A stretch of 64,000 nucleotides of DNA from UBA9676 sp963741615 (GCA_963741615.1 CAVUIU010000018.1:90319-154318), one strand, 5' to 3'. Positions 8,290-18,063 are shown, counted from the stretch's first letter. Numbers and translations: made by a program. Notes: generated by a model not told the origin, from the letters alone.

Positions 8290-9054
8290 TCAGTCATGGC
8301 TGGCTCCGGCCGGCTCGCGGGTCAGCGGCTCGACCAGGGCGGGGCCGTTGTTGCGCACGGCGTTGACGGCAGTGGAGACCGGGTAAGACGTCAGTCCGCC
8401 GGACACCGCGGGCGCGAGCAGCGTCATCAGATCGGCCCGGTCGGAATTGCCCGGGTCGAGCCAGTCCGTCCAGCGGGCGGGCTCGATCACCATCGGCATC
8501 CGGTCGTGGATCTTGCCGACGCTGTCCTCCGCCCGGGTGGTGATGATGGTGGCCGTCCACAGCCAGGCGCCCGGGTGGTCGTCGGGGTAGGACCTGTCCC
8601 GCCAGATCTCATACAGGCCGGCGAAGGCGAGCGGGCCGCCGTCGGCGCGGTGGATGAAGTAGGGCTGCTTGCGCACCCGCCCGTCCTCGGTCACCCGCTC
8701 CCACTCGTAGAAGCCGTCGGCGGGCAGCAGGCACCGGCGCCGGGCGAAAGCCTGCCGGAACGCCGGTTTGGAGTCCACCGTCTCCGCCCGCGCGTTGATC
8801 ATGCGGCTGCCGATCTTGACGTCCTTGGCCCACGACGGCACCAGGCCCCAGCGGACCACCCGCAGTTCCCGCGCCACCTCCTGGGGAGGTGAGTCCGCGT
8901 GGCCACGGCTGCCGCGGGTGAGCACCGCGTAGACAGGCTTGGTGGGGGCGACGTTGTAGTCCGGCTCCAGCGACTCACTGACGCGGTCGCGCTCGACGCG
9001 GAACTCGGCGAGGAGTTCCTCACGCTTGCGCGCTGACGCGTACCGGCCGCACAT
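8290..9054 (-). CDS. SOS response-associated peptidase (SRAP, YedK/HMCES family)
   Basis: A 254-residue protein beginning MCGRY, where Cys2 becomes the catalytic N-terminal cysteine. It has the NVAPT motif near residue 35, WGLVPSWA, SRMINARAET, RRCLLPADGFYEW and the histidine-containing KIHDRMPMVI motif. SRAP proteins crosslink to abasic sites in single-stranded DNA to protect them during repair. All conserved motifs are intact and the length is normal. No SOS box was recognised upstream. Confidence 0.93.
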   Translation of the reverse strand: MCGRYASARKREELLAEFRVERDRVSESLEPDYNVAPTKPVYAVLTRGSRGHADSPPQEVARELRVVRWGLVPSWAKDVKIGSRMINARAETVDSKPAFRQAFARRRCLLPADGFYEWERVTEDGRVRKQPYFIHRADGGPLAFAGLYEIWRDRSYPDDHPGAWLWTATIITTRAEDSVGKIHDRMPMVIEPARWTDWLDPGNSDRADLMTLLAPAVSGGLTSYPVSTAVNAVRNNGPALVEPLTREPAGASHD

Positions 9055-9285
9055 GTCATCACCCTGTCGTCACGTGGGAGGCATGAGAAATTCAGAAGAA
9101 TGGGCTTTTCATAGCCCCGATCCCGGTATGCCAAACCTCGGCCGCCTGCCCGGAAGACTGTTTGTGCCCCGCGGGGGGCCATCTACTCCGCGGCTGCGGA
9201 ACTTTGCCGTGGCCCGGGCGCGGCGGTGCCCATGCGGCCGGTCGCGGAGGCTGGCGATCAAGCAGGCATGGCCTAGGCTCGCAGC

Positions 9286-10619
9286 ATGGACTCGCACCAG
9301 CCGCCGCGCCGGGCCGGCCGCCGCTGGCGGGCGCCGACCGCGGGCGGCCCGGTGCGGGCGAGCCTGGTACTGCCGGGCTCGAAATCCATGACAAACCGGG
9401 CACTGGTCCTCGCCGCGCTCGCGGACGGCCCCGGCACCGTCACCCGGCCGCTGCAGGCCAGGGACACGCTGCTGATGGCGCGGGCACTGACCGCGCTGGG
9501 CGCCGCCATCGAGATGGACACCACGCCGGGGACCTGGCGGGTGACACCGGGCCAGCCGCCGGCGACGCCAGCGTCGATGTGGGCAACGCCGGCACGGTCA
9601 TGCGCTTCGTGCCGCCGGTCGCGGCCCTGACCGCCGCCACGGTGGAGTTCCACGGCGACACCCGGGCCTCCCAGCGCCCGGTCGCGCCCATCCTGGCGGC
9701 CCTGCGCGAGCTCGGGGCGGCCATCGACGACGGCGGCCGCGGCGCCATCCCTTTCACCGTGCGCGGGACGGGATCGCTGGCCGGCGGCATGGTCACCCTC
9801 GACGCGTCGGCCTCCTCGCAGTTCGTTTCCGGCCTGCTGCTCGCCGCCCCCCGTTTCGACAAGGGGGTGGAGGTCCGCCACCGCGGCCGCCGGATTCCGT
9901 CGGCGCCGCACATCGCCATGACCGTGCAGATGCTGCGGAGCGCCGGGGCCGACGTGGAGACCGCGGGCGGGCGGCATGACGAACGCGGCGGTGCGGCCCG
10001 CACCTGGCGGGTTCACCCGGGGCCGATCCGGCCCGGGGCGCTCGCCGTCGAGCCCGATGTCGTCAACGCCGCCCCCTTCCTCGCGGCCGCACTGGTCACG
10101 GGGGGCACGGTGACCATCCGCGACTGGCCGCGGCAGACCACCCAGCCGGCCGGCCACATCGTGGACCTGCTCACCCGGGCGGGCGGCCGGTGCGAGACCA
10201 CGGCCGGGGGGCTGACAGTCACCGGCAGCGGCACGGTCCACGGCGTCACCGCCGATCTCGGTGACGTCCCCGAGCTGGCATCCGTGCTGGCGGCGCTGGC
10301 GGCGCTGGCGGACTCGCCGTCGCGCCTCACCGGCATCGCGCACATCCGGCAGCAGGAGACCGACCGGCTGGCCGCGCTGGCCACCGAGATCAACGCGCTC
10401 GGCGGCGACGTCGCCGAGCTTCCCGACGGGCTGGCGATCCGGCCCCGCCCGCTGCACGGCGGGGTCTTCGCCAGCTACGACGATCACCGGCTGGTGATGG
10501 CCGCCGCCGTGCTCGGGCTCGCGGTCCCCGGCATCGACGTGGAGAACCCGGCCACCGTGGGCAAGACCTTCCCGGAGTTCACCAGCCTGTGGCCGGCGAT
10601 GCTGGCGGGCGCGCCCTGA
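9286..10619 (+). CDS. aroA: 3-phosphoshikimate 1-carboxyvinyltransferase (EPSP synthase), one apparent frameshift
   Basis: EPSP synthase of the shikimate pathway, joining phosphoenolpyruvate to shikimate-3-phosphate. The N-terminus LPGSKSMTNRALVLAALADG is read from ATG 9286. From about 9560 the homology moves to the next frame with DVGNAGTVMRF, TRASQRPVAPIL, ASSQFVSGLLLAAPRF, IRQQETDRLAALATEI and YDDHRLVMAAAV. The jump fits one missing base in the run around 9555-9575. All catalytic motifs are present on both sides, so sequence error is more likely than real loss of this biosynthetic gene. It is followed by, and overlaps, rsgA. Confidence 0.9.
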
Positions 10620-11632
10620 GCAGCCGGGCCGGCCACGCCAGGCTTGACGAGGACGATGTGCGGGTGCGCCCGGGACGCGGTTCCCGGCCCCGCACCCGGC
10701 GTCGGCCCGCCCACGAGAGCGCGGTGGAGGGATTCGTGGCCGCGGTGGACCGGGGCAGGTACGGATGCCTGGTCGACGGCCGCCGGGTCACCGCCATGCA
10801 GGCGCGCGAACTGGGCCGCCGCGGGGTGGTGGTCGGCGACACGGTCGCCCTGGCCGGTGACGTCTCCGGCGCTCCCGGCACGCTGGCCCGGGTGGTCCGG
10901 GTGGCGCCGAGAAGCACCGTGCTGCGGCGCTCCGCCGACGACTCTGACCCGGTGGAGCGGGTCATCGTCGCCAACGCCAGCCAGCTGATCATCGTCAGCG
11001 CGCTCGCGGACCCGCCGCCCAGGGCCAGGCTCATCGACCGGTTCCTGGTCGCCGCCTACGATGCCGGGCTGGCCCCGCTGCTGTGCCTCACCAAGGCCGA
11101 CCTGGCCCCGCCCGATGAGCTGCTGGCCGCCTACGGCCCGCTGGGCGTCGCGTACGTGGTGGTCGGGCAGCCGCTGACCAGCCAGGTGCTCGCGCCGCTG
11201 CGTGAGTATACCGCCGACCGGATCAGCGTGCTGGTCGGTCATTCGGGAGTGGGCAAATCCACGCTGGTCAACGCCTTGATACCGGACGCGGACCGGGTGG
11301 TGGGCGAGGTCAGCCCGGTGACCGGCCGCGGGCGTCACACCTCGTCCTCCGTGGTGGCGCTGCCGCTGCCCGGTGGCGGGTGGATCATCGACACGCCCGG
11401 CCTGCGCAGCTTCGGGCTGGGGCATGTGACGCCGGACCGGGTGGTGCGCGCCTTCGCCGACCTGGCTGGCGGTGTTGCCGCGTGCCCGCCCGGCTGCACC
11501 CACCTGGAGCCCGACTGTGCCCTGGACGACTGGGTGCGGGACCAGGGCAGTGACCCGCGCCTGGTGGCCCGCCTGGACTCCATGCGCCGCCTGCTGCGCA
11601 GCCGCGAGGGCAGCGAGCCAGTGGCGCAGTAG
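10589..11632 (+). CDS. rsgA: Ribosome small subunit-dependent GTPase A
   Basis: Circularly permuted GTPase for 30S subunit maturation. An OB-like N-terminal domain is followed by G4 (LTKADL), G1 Walker A (GHSGVGKSTLVNAL), the permuted G3 (DTPGLRSFGL) and a C-terminal zinc cluster CPPGCTHLEPDCAL. A GTG at 10589 inside the end of aroA is used as start. Actinobacterial homologues have a similar basic DEDDVRVRPGRGSRPRTRRR leader. The overlap with aroA implies co-transcription, an arrangement also seen in other actinomycetes. Confidence 0.92.
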   Translation: MAGDAGGRALSSRAGHARLDEDDVRVRPGRGSRPRTRRRPAHESAVEGFVAAVDRGRYGCLVDGRRVTAMQARELGRRGVVVGDTVALAGDVSGAPGTLARVVRVAPRSTVLRRSADDSDPVERVIVANASQLIIVSALADPPPRARLIDRFLVAAYDAGLAPLLCLTKADLAPPDELLAAYGPLGVAYVVVGQPLTSQVLAPLREYTADRISVLVGHSGVGKSTLVNALIPDADRVVGEVSPVTGRGRHTSSSVVALPLPGGGWIIDTPGLRSFGLGHVTPDRVVRAFADLAGGVAACPPGCTHLEPDCALDDWVRDQGSDPRLVARLDSMRRLLRSREGSEPVAQ

Positions 11633-11722
11633 GCCACCGCGGCCGCCCCCCGGTGGGCCTGCGGGGTGTTTCCTGCCAGGCCGCGTCGCCGTCGGGGGCC
11701 GGGAAGCGATACCGTTCGCGCC

Positions 11723-12526
11723 ATGGCGGGCTATGACGACGACCTGCGTTTCGCCCACGTCCTCGCCGACGCGGCAGACGACATCACCAGTCGGCGGTTC
11801 CGCGCGCTCGACCTGCGGGTGCAGGCCAAGCCCGACCTGACGCCGGTGACCGACGCCGACCATGCCGCCGAGGAATCGCTGCGAAACGTGCTGCGCCGGG
11901 CGCGGCCGCGTGACGCCGTGCTTGGCGAGGAGTTCGGCCGGGTCGGCGGCGGCCCGCGCTGCTGGGTCATCGACCCGATCGATGCGACCAAGAATTACGT
12001 CCGCGGGGTCCCGGTCTGGGCCACCCTGATCGGGCTGATGGACGGCGATGAGGTCATGGTGGGCGTGGTCTCCGCGCCCGCGCTCGGCCGGCGCTGGTGG
12101 GCGGCACGCGATGGCGGCGCTTGGACCGGCCGGAGCCTCATGAAGGCCAGCCGCTGCCGCGTCTCGTCGGTCGCCAAACTGGGGGACGCGTCGTTCTCGT
12201 ACTCCAGCCTGTCCGACTGGGAGGAGCAGGGAAGGCTCCCCGGGTTCCTGGATCTCACCCGGCGGGTCTGGCGCAGCCGGGCCTACGGCGATTTCTGGTC
12301 GCACATGATGGTCGCCGAGGGGGCGGTGGAGGTGTCCGCGGAGCCGGTGGTATCGCTGTGGGACCTCGCGGCGCTGCAGGTGATCGTGGAGGAGGCGGGT
12401 GGCATGTTCACCGACCTGTCCGGCCGGCCGACCCCGGACGGCGGCAGCGCGGTGGCCACCAACGGGCTGCTGCACGCCGAGGTCCTCGACCTGCTGGCCC
12501 CGGCCAGGGGCACCCCCGGCAAGTAA
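11723..12526 (+). CDS. hisN: Histidinol-phosphatase, inositol monophosphatase-like
   Basis: A 267-residue inositol-monophosphatase-fold enzyme. Metal-binding motifs are GEEFG near residue 70 and WVIDPIDATKNYVRG near 85 (a DAT variant of the usual DGT), with the C-terminal motif SLWDLAALQVIVEEAGG. The closest family by pattern is actinobacterial HisN, which dephosphorylates histidinol phosphate. It follows rsgA, and the aroA-rsgA-hisN order is a recurrent actinomycete arrangement, supporting that name over a generic IMPase. The ATG at 11723 fits the family N-terminus. Confidence 0.85.
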   Translation: MAGYDDDLRFAHVLADAADDITSRRFRALDLRVQAKPDLTPVTDADHAAEESLRNVLRRARPRDAVLGEEFGRVGGGPRCWVIDPIDATKNYVRGVPVWATLIGLMDGDEVMVGVVSAPALGRRWWAARDGGAWTGRSLMKASRCRVSSVAKLGDASFSYSSLSDWEEQGRLPGFLDLTRRVWRSRAYGDFWSHMMVAEGAVEVSAEPVVSLWDLAALQVIVEEAGGMFTDLSGRPTPDGGSAVATNGLLHAEVLDLLAPARGTPGK

Positions 12527-12680
12527 GTACCGCAGTACCCGACAGGGCCTTGCTCTGGGGGCCGGCATCCCTGATGCTGGGTATAGGTCACAAAGGCACA
12601 AGCGTTTGCCGCCAGGAGCGCCCTGCGACGCACGCACGTCGTGGCTGGTTGCCCGACCAACGGTTCGGGAGTGATGCCCC

Positions 12681-13094
12681 ATGAAGGTCCGGGATGGCAT
12701 GACCACGCTGGTCCTGACGATCGGGCCCGCTCACACGCTGCGCGAGGCCGCCCGCCTGATGTCGTCCCGCCGGGTGGGCGCCGCGGTGGTCATCGATCCC
12801 GAGCACTCCGGCGTGGGCATCCTGACCGAGCGCGACATCCTGGACTCCCTCGCCGCCGGCCAGGATCCCGACACCGAGCTCGCCGCCGCACACCGGACGC
12901 TCGATGTCGTGTACGCGGCCCCCGATTGGACGCTGCAGCAAGCCGCGTCGACGATGGTCCGGGCGGGATTCCGTCACCTCGTGGTCGTCGAGGGCAATGA
13001 GGTGACCGGGTTGCTGTCCATGCGCGACATCGTGCGCTGCTGGGCCGCGGCCGGGGCCCCGGAGCATGGCGAGCGCACCGCGGCCAGGACCTGA
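12681..13094 (+). CDS. Tandem CBS-domain protein
   Basis: A 137-residue protein consisting of two CBS domains, the first ending in GVGILTERDILDSLAAG and the second in HLVVVEGNEVTGLLSMRDIV. CBS pairs bind adenine nucleotides and regulate partners. No enzymatic domain is fused. It begins with the common MKVRDGMTT pattern. Partner and ligand are unknown. Confidence 0.85.
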   Translation: MKVRDGMTTLVLTIGPAHTLREAARLMSSRRVGAAVVIDPEHSGVGILTERDILDSLAAGQDPDTELAAAHRTLDVVYAAPDWTLQQAASTMVRAGFRHLVVVEGNEVTGLLSMRDIVRCWAAAGAPEHGERTAART

Positions 13095-13169
13095 CCGCCT
13101 GACCGGCCCGGATTCTGCACCGGGCCGTCGCCTTGCGGTGCTGCCGCTGGTGCGCGAGAGTGAGGCGCC

Positions 13170-13970
13170 ATGCGGCTCACTGGCGCGGTCGCGCTCGTCA
13201 CCGGGGGGTCCTCGGGTATCGGCGCGGCGACAGCGCTCGCGCTCGCCGCGGCGGGGGCCCGGCTGCTGATCGCGGGCCGCGACCCGGCGCGACTGCGGGC
13301 CATCGCCGGCCAGACCGGCGGCATCGCCCTGGCTTGCGATCTCGCCGCACCCGAGGGGCCCGCCAGCCTCGCCGCCGCTGCCCAGCGCGCGCTGGCCACG
13401 CTGCCCCCGGCGCCCGGCGCCCGTGACGCCACGGCCGGGATCGACATCCTGGTCAACAACGCGGGACTGGGCTGGGCCGGCCCGATCGGGGAGATCACCG
13501 CGGAGAAGCTCGCCGAGCTCGTGGCCGTCAACCTGACCGCGCCGATGCAGCTGACCAGGCTGCTGACGCCCGGCATGATCGCGCGGGACCGGGGCCGGGT
13601 GGTCTTCGTCTCCTCCATCGCCGCGGCCACCTCCGTGCGCGGTGAGGCGGTGTACTCGGCCACCAAGGCGGGCCTGGCCACGTTCGCCGAGAGCCTGGCC
13701 TACGAGCTGGACGGCCACGACGTCCGGGTTTCGGTGATCGTCCCGGCTGTGATCGACACCCCGTTCTTCGACCGGCGCGGACACCCCTACGGCCGGAAAA
13801 GACCCGGCCCCCAGCCCCCGGAACGGGTTGCCCGGGTGATCGTCTCCTGCCTGGAACATGACCGCGACGTGGCCTACGTACCGCGGTGGACCCGGCTGCC
13901 GGCCTGGCTGCACGGCGCGGCGCCGGGGACGTTCCGCGCTCTCGCCACCCGGTTCGGCGACCCCGGCTAG
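13170..13970 (+). CDS. SDR family NAD(P)-dependent oxidoreductase
   Basis: A 266-residue classical short-chain dehydrogenase. It has the TGGSSGIGAA cofactor loop near residue 10, VNNAGLGWAGP near 95, the catalytic serine in VFVSSIAAAT and the YSATKAG tyrosine-lysine pair near 160, followed by PAVIDTPFF. Substrate unknown. About 15 extra residues (PPAPGARDATAG) sit before the NNAG strand, a loop common in actinobacterial members. A tail of roughly 40 residues includes RWTRLPAWLHGAAPGTFRAL, possibly membrane-associated. Confidence 0.85.
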   Translation: MRLTGAVALVTGGSSGIGAATALALAAAGARLLIAGRDPARLRAIAGQTGGIALACDLAAPEGPASLAAAAQRALATLPPAPGARDATAGIDILVNNAGLGWAGPIGEITAEKLAELVAVNLTAPMQLTRLLTPGMIARDRGRVVFVSSIAAATSVRGEAVYSATKAGLATFAESLAYELDGHDVRVSVIVPAVIDTPFFDRRGHPYGRKRPGPQPPERVARVIVSCLEHDRDVAYVPRWTRLPAWLHGAAPGTFRALATRFGDPG

Positions 13971-14181
13971 CCAGACCTGGCCTGGCCGCGCCCCGCCTGG
14001 CCGCCCTGCCCGCGCCCCGGCTGGCCGCGCTGGCTGCTGCTAGCCCTTCGTGGGCCAGTTGTTCCATGCCGCTACCTCCGAAAGGCCCGCCGTGGGCCGG
14101 ACCCGCCCGCGCGATGCGCTCAGCTTGGTCATTGGCGGCAAGCGGGCAGCTCGGCTGAAGATTCCGCCGGTGTGAGCCGTC

Positions 14182-15105
14182 ATGTCCGCGTCCTTGGTCC
14201 ATCATGGTGGTGCCGATGACGCCCACGGCCACGATTGTCGCTCGGTCACCGCGACCGGCGGCGGGTTGGAGATGAAGGTGACCGCTGCGACCGCTGGCAC
14301 CGGCGGGCATGACGCCACGGCCCCATCCGGCTGGCGGGGACGGCGGCACTGGCTCGCGGTGATCGGCCTGGTCCTGGTGCTCGTGAGCCTGCTGCCCCCG
14401 CTGGACATGCTTGCCCTGCGCTACGTGTTCGCTGAGTCGATCCAGTTCTGCGTGCTCGCGATGGCCGGCCCGGCGCTGATCGTGCTGGGCGCGCCGTGGC
14501 GGTTCCTGCGCCTGTCCAGCCCGGACCAGCCGGGGGGTGGGCCAGGCCGGCTGGCGGCCGCGCGCCGGGCCAGGCAGTCGTTCCTGCGGTCCGCGGGCTT
14601 CTTGCTCGCGTTCATAGGTGTGTGCCTCGCCTGGCGGGTGCCTGCGGTGATGGACACGCTGGCCAGGCAGCCCGCCCTGGTGGTGCTCCAGGCCGTGACG
14701 CTGCTCCCGGCCGGCATCGCGCTGTGGCTCGAATTGGTGGAGTCGCCGCCGCTGGCGCCCCGGCTCCCGCGCCCCCAGCGTGCCGCGATCGCGGCGCTGG
14801 CGATGTGGTCGACCTGGGCGGTCGCTTACGTGCTCGGGTTCTCCACGCACGGCGTGTTCCACGCCTACGACCCAGCGGGGAGCGGGCTGAGCGCCGTCGC
14901 CGACCAGGAGATCACGGTGGGACTGGTCTGGGCGGTGGCGGGTTTCTGCTTCGTTCCGGTGGTCATCGTCAGCATGCTCGGCTGGCTGAAAGACGGCGAG
15001 GACCCGGACGAGGAGTTCCAGCGTGTCTTCCGGGATGAGAACCAGCGGGCCACGGTGCGGGGCTGGGGCGGGCCCCAGCGCCGGCGGCCCCCCTCCTCCG
15101 CCTGA
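14182..15105 (+). CDS. Cytochrome c oxidase assembly protein, CtaG-like (caa3_CtaG family)
   Basis: About 307 residues with seven hydrophobic segments. The family pattern is visible in SIQFCVLAMAGPALIVLGAP near residue 95, LARQPALVVLQAVTLLPAGI and FSTHGVFHAYDPAG. CtaG proteins of this type assist assembly of terminal oxidases or copper handling in the membrane. The start is uncertain: ATG 14182 has no clear ribosome site, and an internal ATG 14272 just after TTGGAG would remove 30 His/Gly-rich residues. Confidence 0.7.
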   Translation: MSASLVHHGGADDAHGHDCRSVTATGGGLEMKVTAATAGTGGHDATAPSGWRGRRHWLAVIGLVLVLVSLLPPLDMLALRYVFAESIQFCVLAMAGPALIVLGAPWRFLRLSSPDQPGGGPGRLAAARRARQSFLRSAGFLLAFIGVCLAWRVPAVMDTLARQPALVVLQAVTLLPAGIALWLELVESPPLAPRLPRPQRAAIAALAMWSTWAVAYVLGFSTHGVFHAYDPAGSGLSAVADQEITVGLVWAVAGFCFVPVVIVSMLGWLKDGEDPDEEFQRVFRDENQRATVRGWGGPQRRRPPSSA

Positions 15106-15242
15106 CAGCCTTCCTGCCAGCCGCCGCCGGTGCCTGCGCGGATGACCCTCACCCTTCGGGGCCCTTTCCCGCAGACTCGGGTAGCTGGATACCCCGCTCG
15201 AGTCCATGCCAGGTCCGGCGCGGCGCCTTGCCCAGGAAAATG

Positions 15243-15270
15243 GATATCAGTACGATGGATGTACGATATC
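15243..15270. promoter_or_regulatory. Operator-like inverted repeat in an AT-rich patch
   Basis: GATATC and GTAC at 15243-15253 recur in inverted order at 15261-15270 (GTAC then GATATC), giving an imperfect palindrome of 28 bases, 28 bases upstream of an ATG with a strong ribosome site. Its AT content contrasts with the surrounding DNA. This looks like the control region of a regulated gene whose body is gone. Confidence 0.5.
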
Positions 15271-15297
15271 AATTATGTCAGGTGGAGGAGACGCCAG

Positions 15298-15408
15298 ATG
15301 GTTACCCAGACTGAGGCCGCAGCAAGCCCGGGCCTGCCTAGGAGCGCACTGAATAAAGGATGCTGCAACAGCGCGCCTGCCGGCACTGTGTTCGATCATC
15401 TGGGATGA
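15298..15408 (+). pseudogene. Orphan 5' end of a gene cut off at an IS1182-type element
   Basis: A short frame from ATG 15298 is preceded by GGAGGAG at good spacing. It encodes MVTQTEAAASPGLPR and stops at 15408 within what appears to be IS sequence. The native part is probably only the first 20 codons, up to about 15357. The promoter, operator-like repeat and ribosome site look functional, so this is likely the start of a gene interrupted by the insertion. The gene cannot be named. Confidence 0.4.
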
Positions 15409-17001
15409 TCTTTGCATGCAGGGCAGAGAGCGTGCGGATCGGCAGTTGCTGGATGCTGGGGCGCTGGTCGGGCACCTGGTCCCGGCGGGGAGCATGTTCG
15501 CGTTCTTGGCCGCGCACCGCGGTGAGCTGTTCGGTGATGAGGATTTCGCGGACTTGTTCCCGTCGGGGAAGGGACGCCCGTCGGTTCCGGCGAGCGTGAT
15601 CGCGTCAGTCATGGTCTTGCAGGTGCTGCACGATTACTCCGATTCTGAGGCCGCTGAGGCCGCCCGCTGTGACCTGCGGTGGAAGGCGGCGTGCGGGTTC
15701 CCGCTGGATCATGCGGGCTTTGATCCCTCGACGCTGGTGTACTGGCGGCGGCGCCTGGCCAAGTCGCAGCGCCCGCACCGGATCAACGACGCGGTCCGGC
15801 GGGTGATCGGGGAAACCGCGGTCTTGACGGGCCGCCGTCGGCGCGCGGTGGATTCGACGATCCTGGCGGATGCGGTGGCCACCCAGGACACCATCACCCA
15901 GCTGGTCAGCGCCATCCGCCGGTGCGGCAGGGTGGTGCCGGGAGCGCCGGAGCTGATCGCCTCGGTGTGCACTGGCCACGATTACAGCCAGCCCGGTAAG
16001 CCGCGGATTGACTGGGACGACCCGGCTGCGAAGGACGCGCTGGTGTCCGCCCTGGTGAACGACGCGAACATGCTGGTCGTGGCTCTGACAGACCAGGAGC
16101 TGGATGAGCAGGCCGCCTCGGCGGTCGCGCTGCTGGCCCTGGTCGCCGGGCAGGACGTCGAGCCCGCCGGGGGCAGCGACGGGACCGATGGGCGGTGGCG
16201 GATCGCCCGCAAGGTCGCCGAAGACCGTGTCATCTCGGTCAATGACCCTGAGGCACGGCACACGCGCAAGTCACCCGAGGCCAGGCGGGACGGCTACCGG
16301 GCACACGTGTCGGCTGAGCCCGCTACCGGCCTGATCACCGATGAGCAGCTGACCAGGGCAGCCGGGCCAGAGAACAGCGACGCGGCGGTCGCCGCGCAGA
16401 TGATCGCCAGGGAAGTGGCGCCGGCGGAGGTCTACGGCGATTCCGCCTACGGTACCGGCGGCCTGCGGGCCGCTCTCACCGGAGCCGGGCACCAGCTGGT
16501 CATCAAGCCCGGGCCGCTCAAGCCGGCTGTTGAAGGCGGGTTCACCACCGGCGACTTCACCGTCGATGAGAACGCCGGCACCGTGACCTGCCCAGCCGCC
16601 GTCACCCGCCCCATCACCGCCCGGCGCGCGGTCATCTTCGGCGCCGCCTGCCGCACCTGCCCGCTGCGCGAGCGGTGCACGACCGCCCAAAACGGCCGCA
16701 CCCTTCACCTGCACCAGCACGACGCGCTGCTGCGCAGTGCCCGGGCGGACTGGGCCACTCAGCCAGCCCTGCGCGAGAACTACCGCAAGCACCGCCCCAA
16801 CGTCGAGCGCGTCATCTCCCAGATCGCCAGCCGCGGCGGGCGGCGCCTCAAGCTCCGCTACCTCGGCGCGGCCAGGAACAACGCCTGGCTCAAGCACCGG
16901 ACCGCAGCCCTCAACCTGCGCAATCTCATCAACCGGGGCCTGACCCGCGAGCACGGCACCTGGGTGCTGGCCTGACCCCCTCAAACCATGGGCCAGCATC
17001 C
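15358..17001 (+). mobile_element. IS1182-family insertion sequence (ends approximate)
   Basis: A transposase of 519 residues is flanked by short inverted ends: GGATGCTG at 15358-15365 and its complement CAGCATCC at 16994-17001. The 1,644-base length fits the family. No convincing target duplication was seen, so the exact ends are tentative. Confidence 0.5.
15416..16975 (+). CDS. IS1182-family transposase
   Basis: A 519-residue DDE transposase. The DUF772-like N-terminal part (VIASVMVLQVLHDYSDSEAA) and FDPSTLVYWRRRL are followed by the DDE core with the DST motif (AVDSTILADAV), GDSAYGTGGLRAAL and NVERVISQIASRGGRRLKLR near the C-terminus. A zinc-like ACRTCPLRERC lies before the last block, as in the family. 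It appears full length and uninterrupted, so the element could be active. Confidence 0.92.
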   Translation: MQGRERADRQLLDAGALVGHLVPAGSMFAFLAAHRGELFGDEDFADLFPSGKGRPSVPASVIASVMVLQVLHDYSDSEAAEAARCDLRWKAACGFPLDHAGFDPSTLVYWRRRLAKSQRPHRINDAVRRVIGETAVLTGRRRRAVDSTILADAVATQDTITQLVSAIRRCGRVVPGAPELIASVCTGHDYSQPGKPRIDWDDPAAKDALVSALVNDANMLVVALTDQELDEQAASAVALLALVAGQDVEPAGGSDGTDGRWRIARKVAEDRVISVNDPEARHTRKSPEARRDGYRAHVSAEPATGLITDEQLTRAAGPENSDAAVAAQMIAREVAPAEVYGDSAYGTGGLRAALTGAGHQLVIKPGPLKPAVEGGFTTGDFTVDENAGTVTCPAAVTRPITARRAVIFGAACRTCPLRERCTTAQNGRTLHLHQHDALLRSARADWATQPALRENYRKHRPNVERVISQIASRGGRRLKLRYLGAARNNAWLKHRTAALNLRNLINRGLTREHGTWVLA

Positions 17002-17153
17002 GCTTGCGGCCACCTCACACCTCCGCCAAGCTGGCATCAGCAGGGGAAGCGACCACATGCCGGCCCGGAAGGGCCCGGGCTTACTGCCGCACAGACGGCC
17101 TTGTCGGCGCTCTTCCCGCCCCCAATCACCTTTGTTAGGCTCCTAGCGGACGG

Positions 17154-18029
17154 GTGACTGAGCGGGTGGCCCGAAACTCGCCCGGCCTGCGCATGCTGGT
17201 CGCGGGCATTGCGCTGCTGCTGGCCGGGGTGGCGCTTGCGGTGGTGGCGAGTCGGCAGAGTCACGGCGTCGCGGTGGTGCTGGTCGTGCTGTGCGTCTTG
17301 ATTTTTCTCGCCGGCGCCCTCGCGTTGGGGGGCCTGACCCCGGTCGTCCCCGGGCAGGCACGCGTCGTCCAGCTGTTCGGCCGCTACCGGGGCACCATCC
17401 GCGACTCCGGCTTGCAGTGGGTGAACCCGTTCACCCGGCGCATCGCGGTGTCCACCAGGATCCGCAACCAGGAATCAGCGCAGGCCAAAGTCAACGATGC
17501 CGACGGCAACCCGATCGAGATCGCCGCCGTGGTCGTCTGGCAGGTGGCCGACACCGCCAGCGCTATCTACTCCGTCGACGACTACACGCAGTTCGTCACC
17601 ATTCAGACCGAGACCGCTGTCCGGCACATCGCCTCCGGCTACCCCTACACCAGCCGCCGCGAAGGCGAGCTGTCGCTGCGCGACAACGCCGAGGAGATCA
17701 CCGGCGAGCTTTCCACCGAGATCGCGGCGCGGGTCGCACCGGCCGGGGTGCGTATCATCGAGTCGCGGCTGACCCGGCTGTCGTATGCCCCGGAAATCGC
17801 CCAGGCCATGCTGCGCCAGCAGCAGGCCAACGCGGTGGTCGGCGCCCGGCAGCGGATCGTGGAAGGCGCGGTCGGCATGGTCCAGCTGGCCCTGCAGCGG
17901 CTCCAGGACGAGGACGTCGTCGAGCTGGACGAGGAGCGCAAGGCCACCATGGTCTCCAACCTGCTCGTGGTCTTGTGCAGTGAGCAGGCCACCCAGCCAG
18001 TCGTCAACACCGGCACCCTCTACCAGTGA
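17154..18029 (+). CDS. SPFH/Band 7 (prohibitin/stomatin-like) membrane protein
   Basis: A 291-residue protein from GTG 17154 with two N-terminal membrane segments (residues 14-32 and 40-60) and an SPFH domain: VVPGQARVVQLFGRYRGTIR, DGNPIEIAAVVVWQV and ARVAPAGVRIIESRLTRLSY, then a coiled region with QQQANAVVGARQRIV. SPFH proteins form membrane microdomain scaffolds. A small ribbon-helix-helix-like gene follows 34 bases downstream, an arrangement I recall from other actinomycetes. It lies just beyond the IS1182-type element and appears intact. Confidence 0.88.
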   Translation: MTERVARNSPGLRMLVAGIALLLAGVALAVVASRQSHGVAVVLVVLCVLIFLAGALALGGLTPVVPGQARVVQLFGRYRGTIRDSGLQWVNPFTRRIAVSTRIRNQESAQAKVNDADGNPIEIAAVVVWQVADTASAIYSVDDYTQFVTIQTETAVRHIASGYPYTSRREGELSLRDNAEEITGELSTEIAARVAPAGVRIIESRLTRLSYAPEIAQAMLRQQQANAVVGARQRIVEGAVGMVQLALQRLQDEDVVELDEERKATMVSNLLVVLCSEQATQPVVNTGTLYQ

Positions 18030-18063
18030 CGGCTCTGCCCGTGACTACCGGCACGGAACCGCG

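Noticed and set aside
10484..12706. Minus-strand open frame of 740 codons opposite aroA, rsgA and hisN
   Set aside because: Spans several well-supported genes on the other strand and is Arg/Pro/Gly-rich without domains, so a composition artefact.
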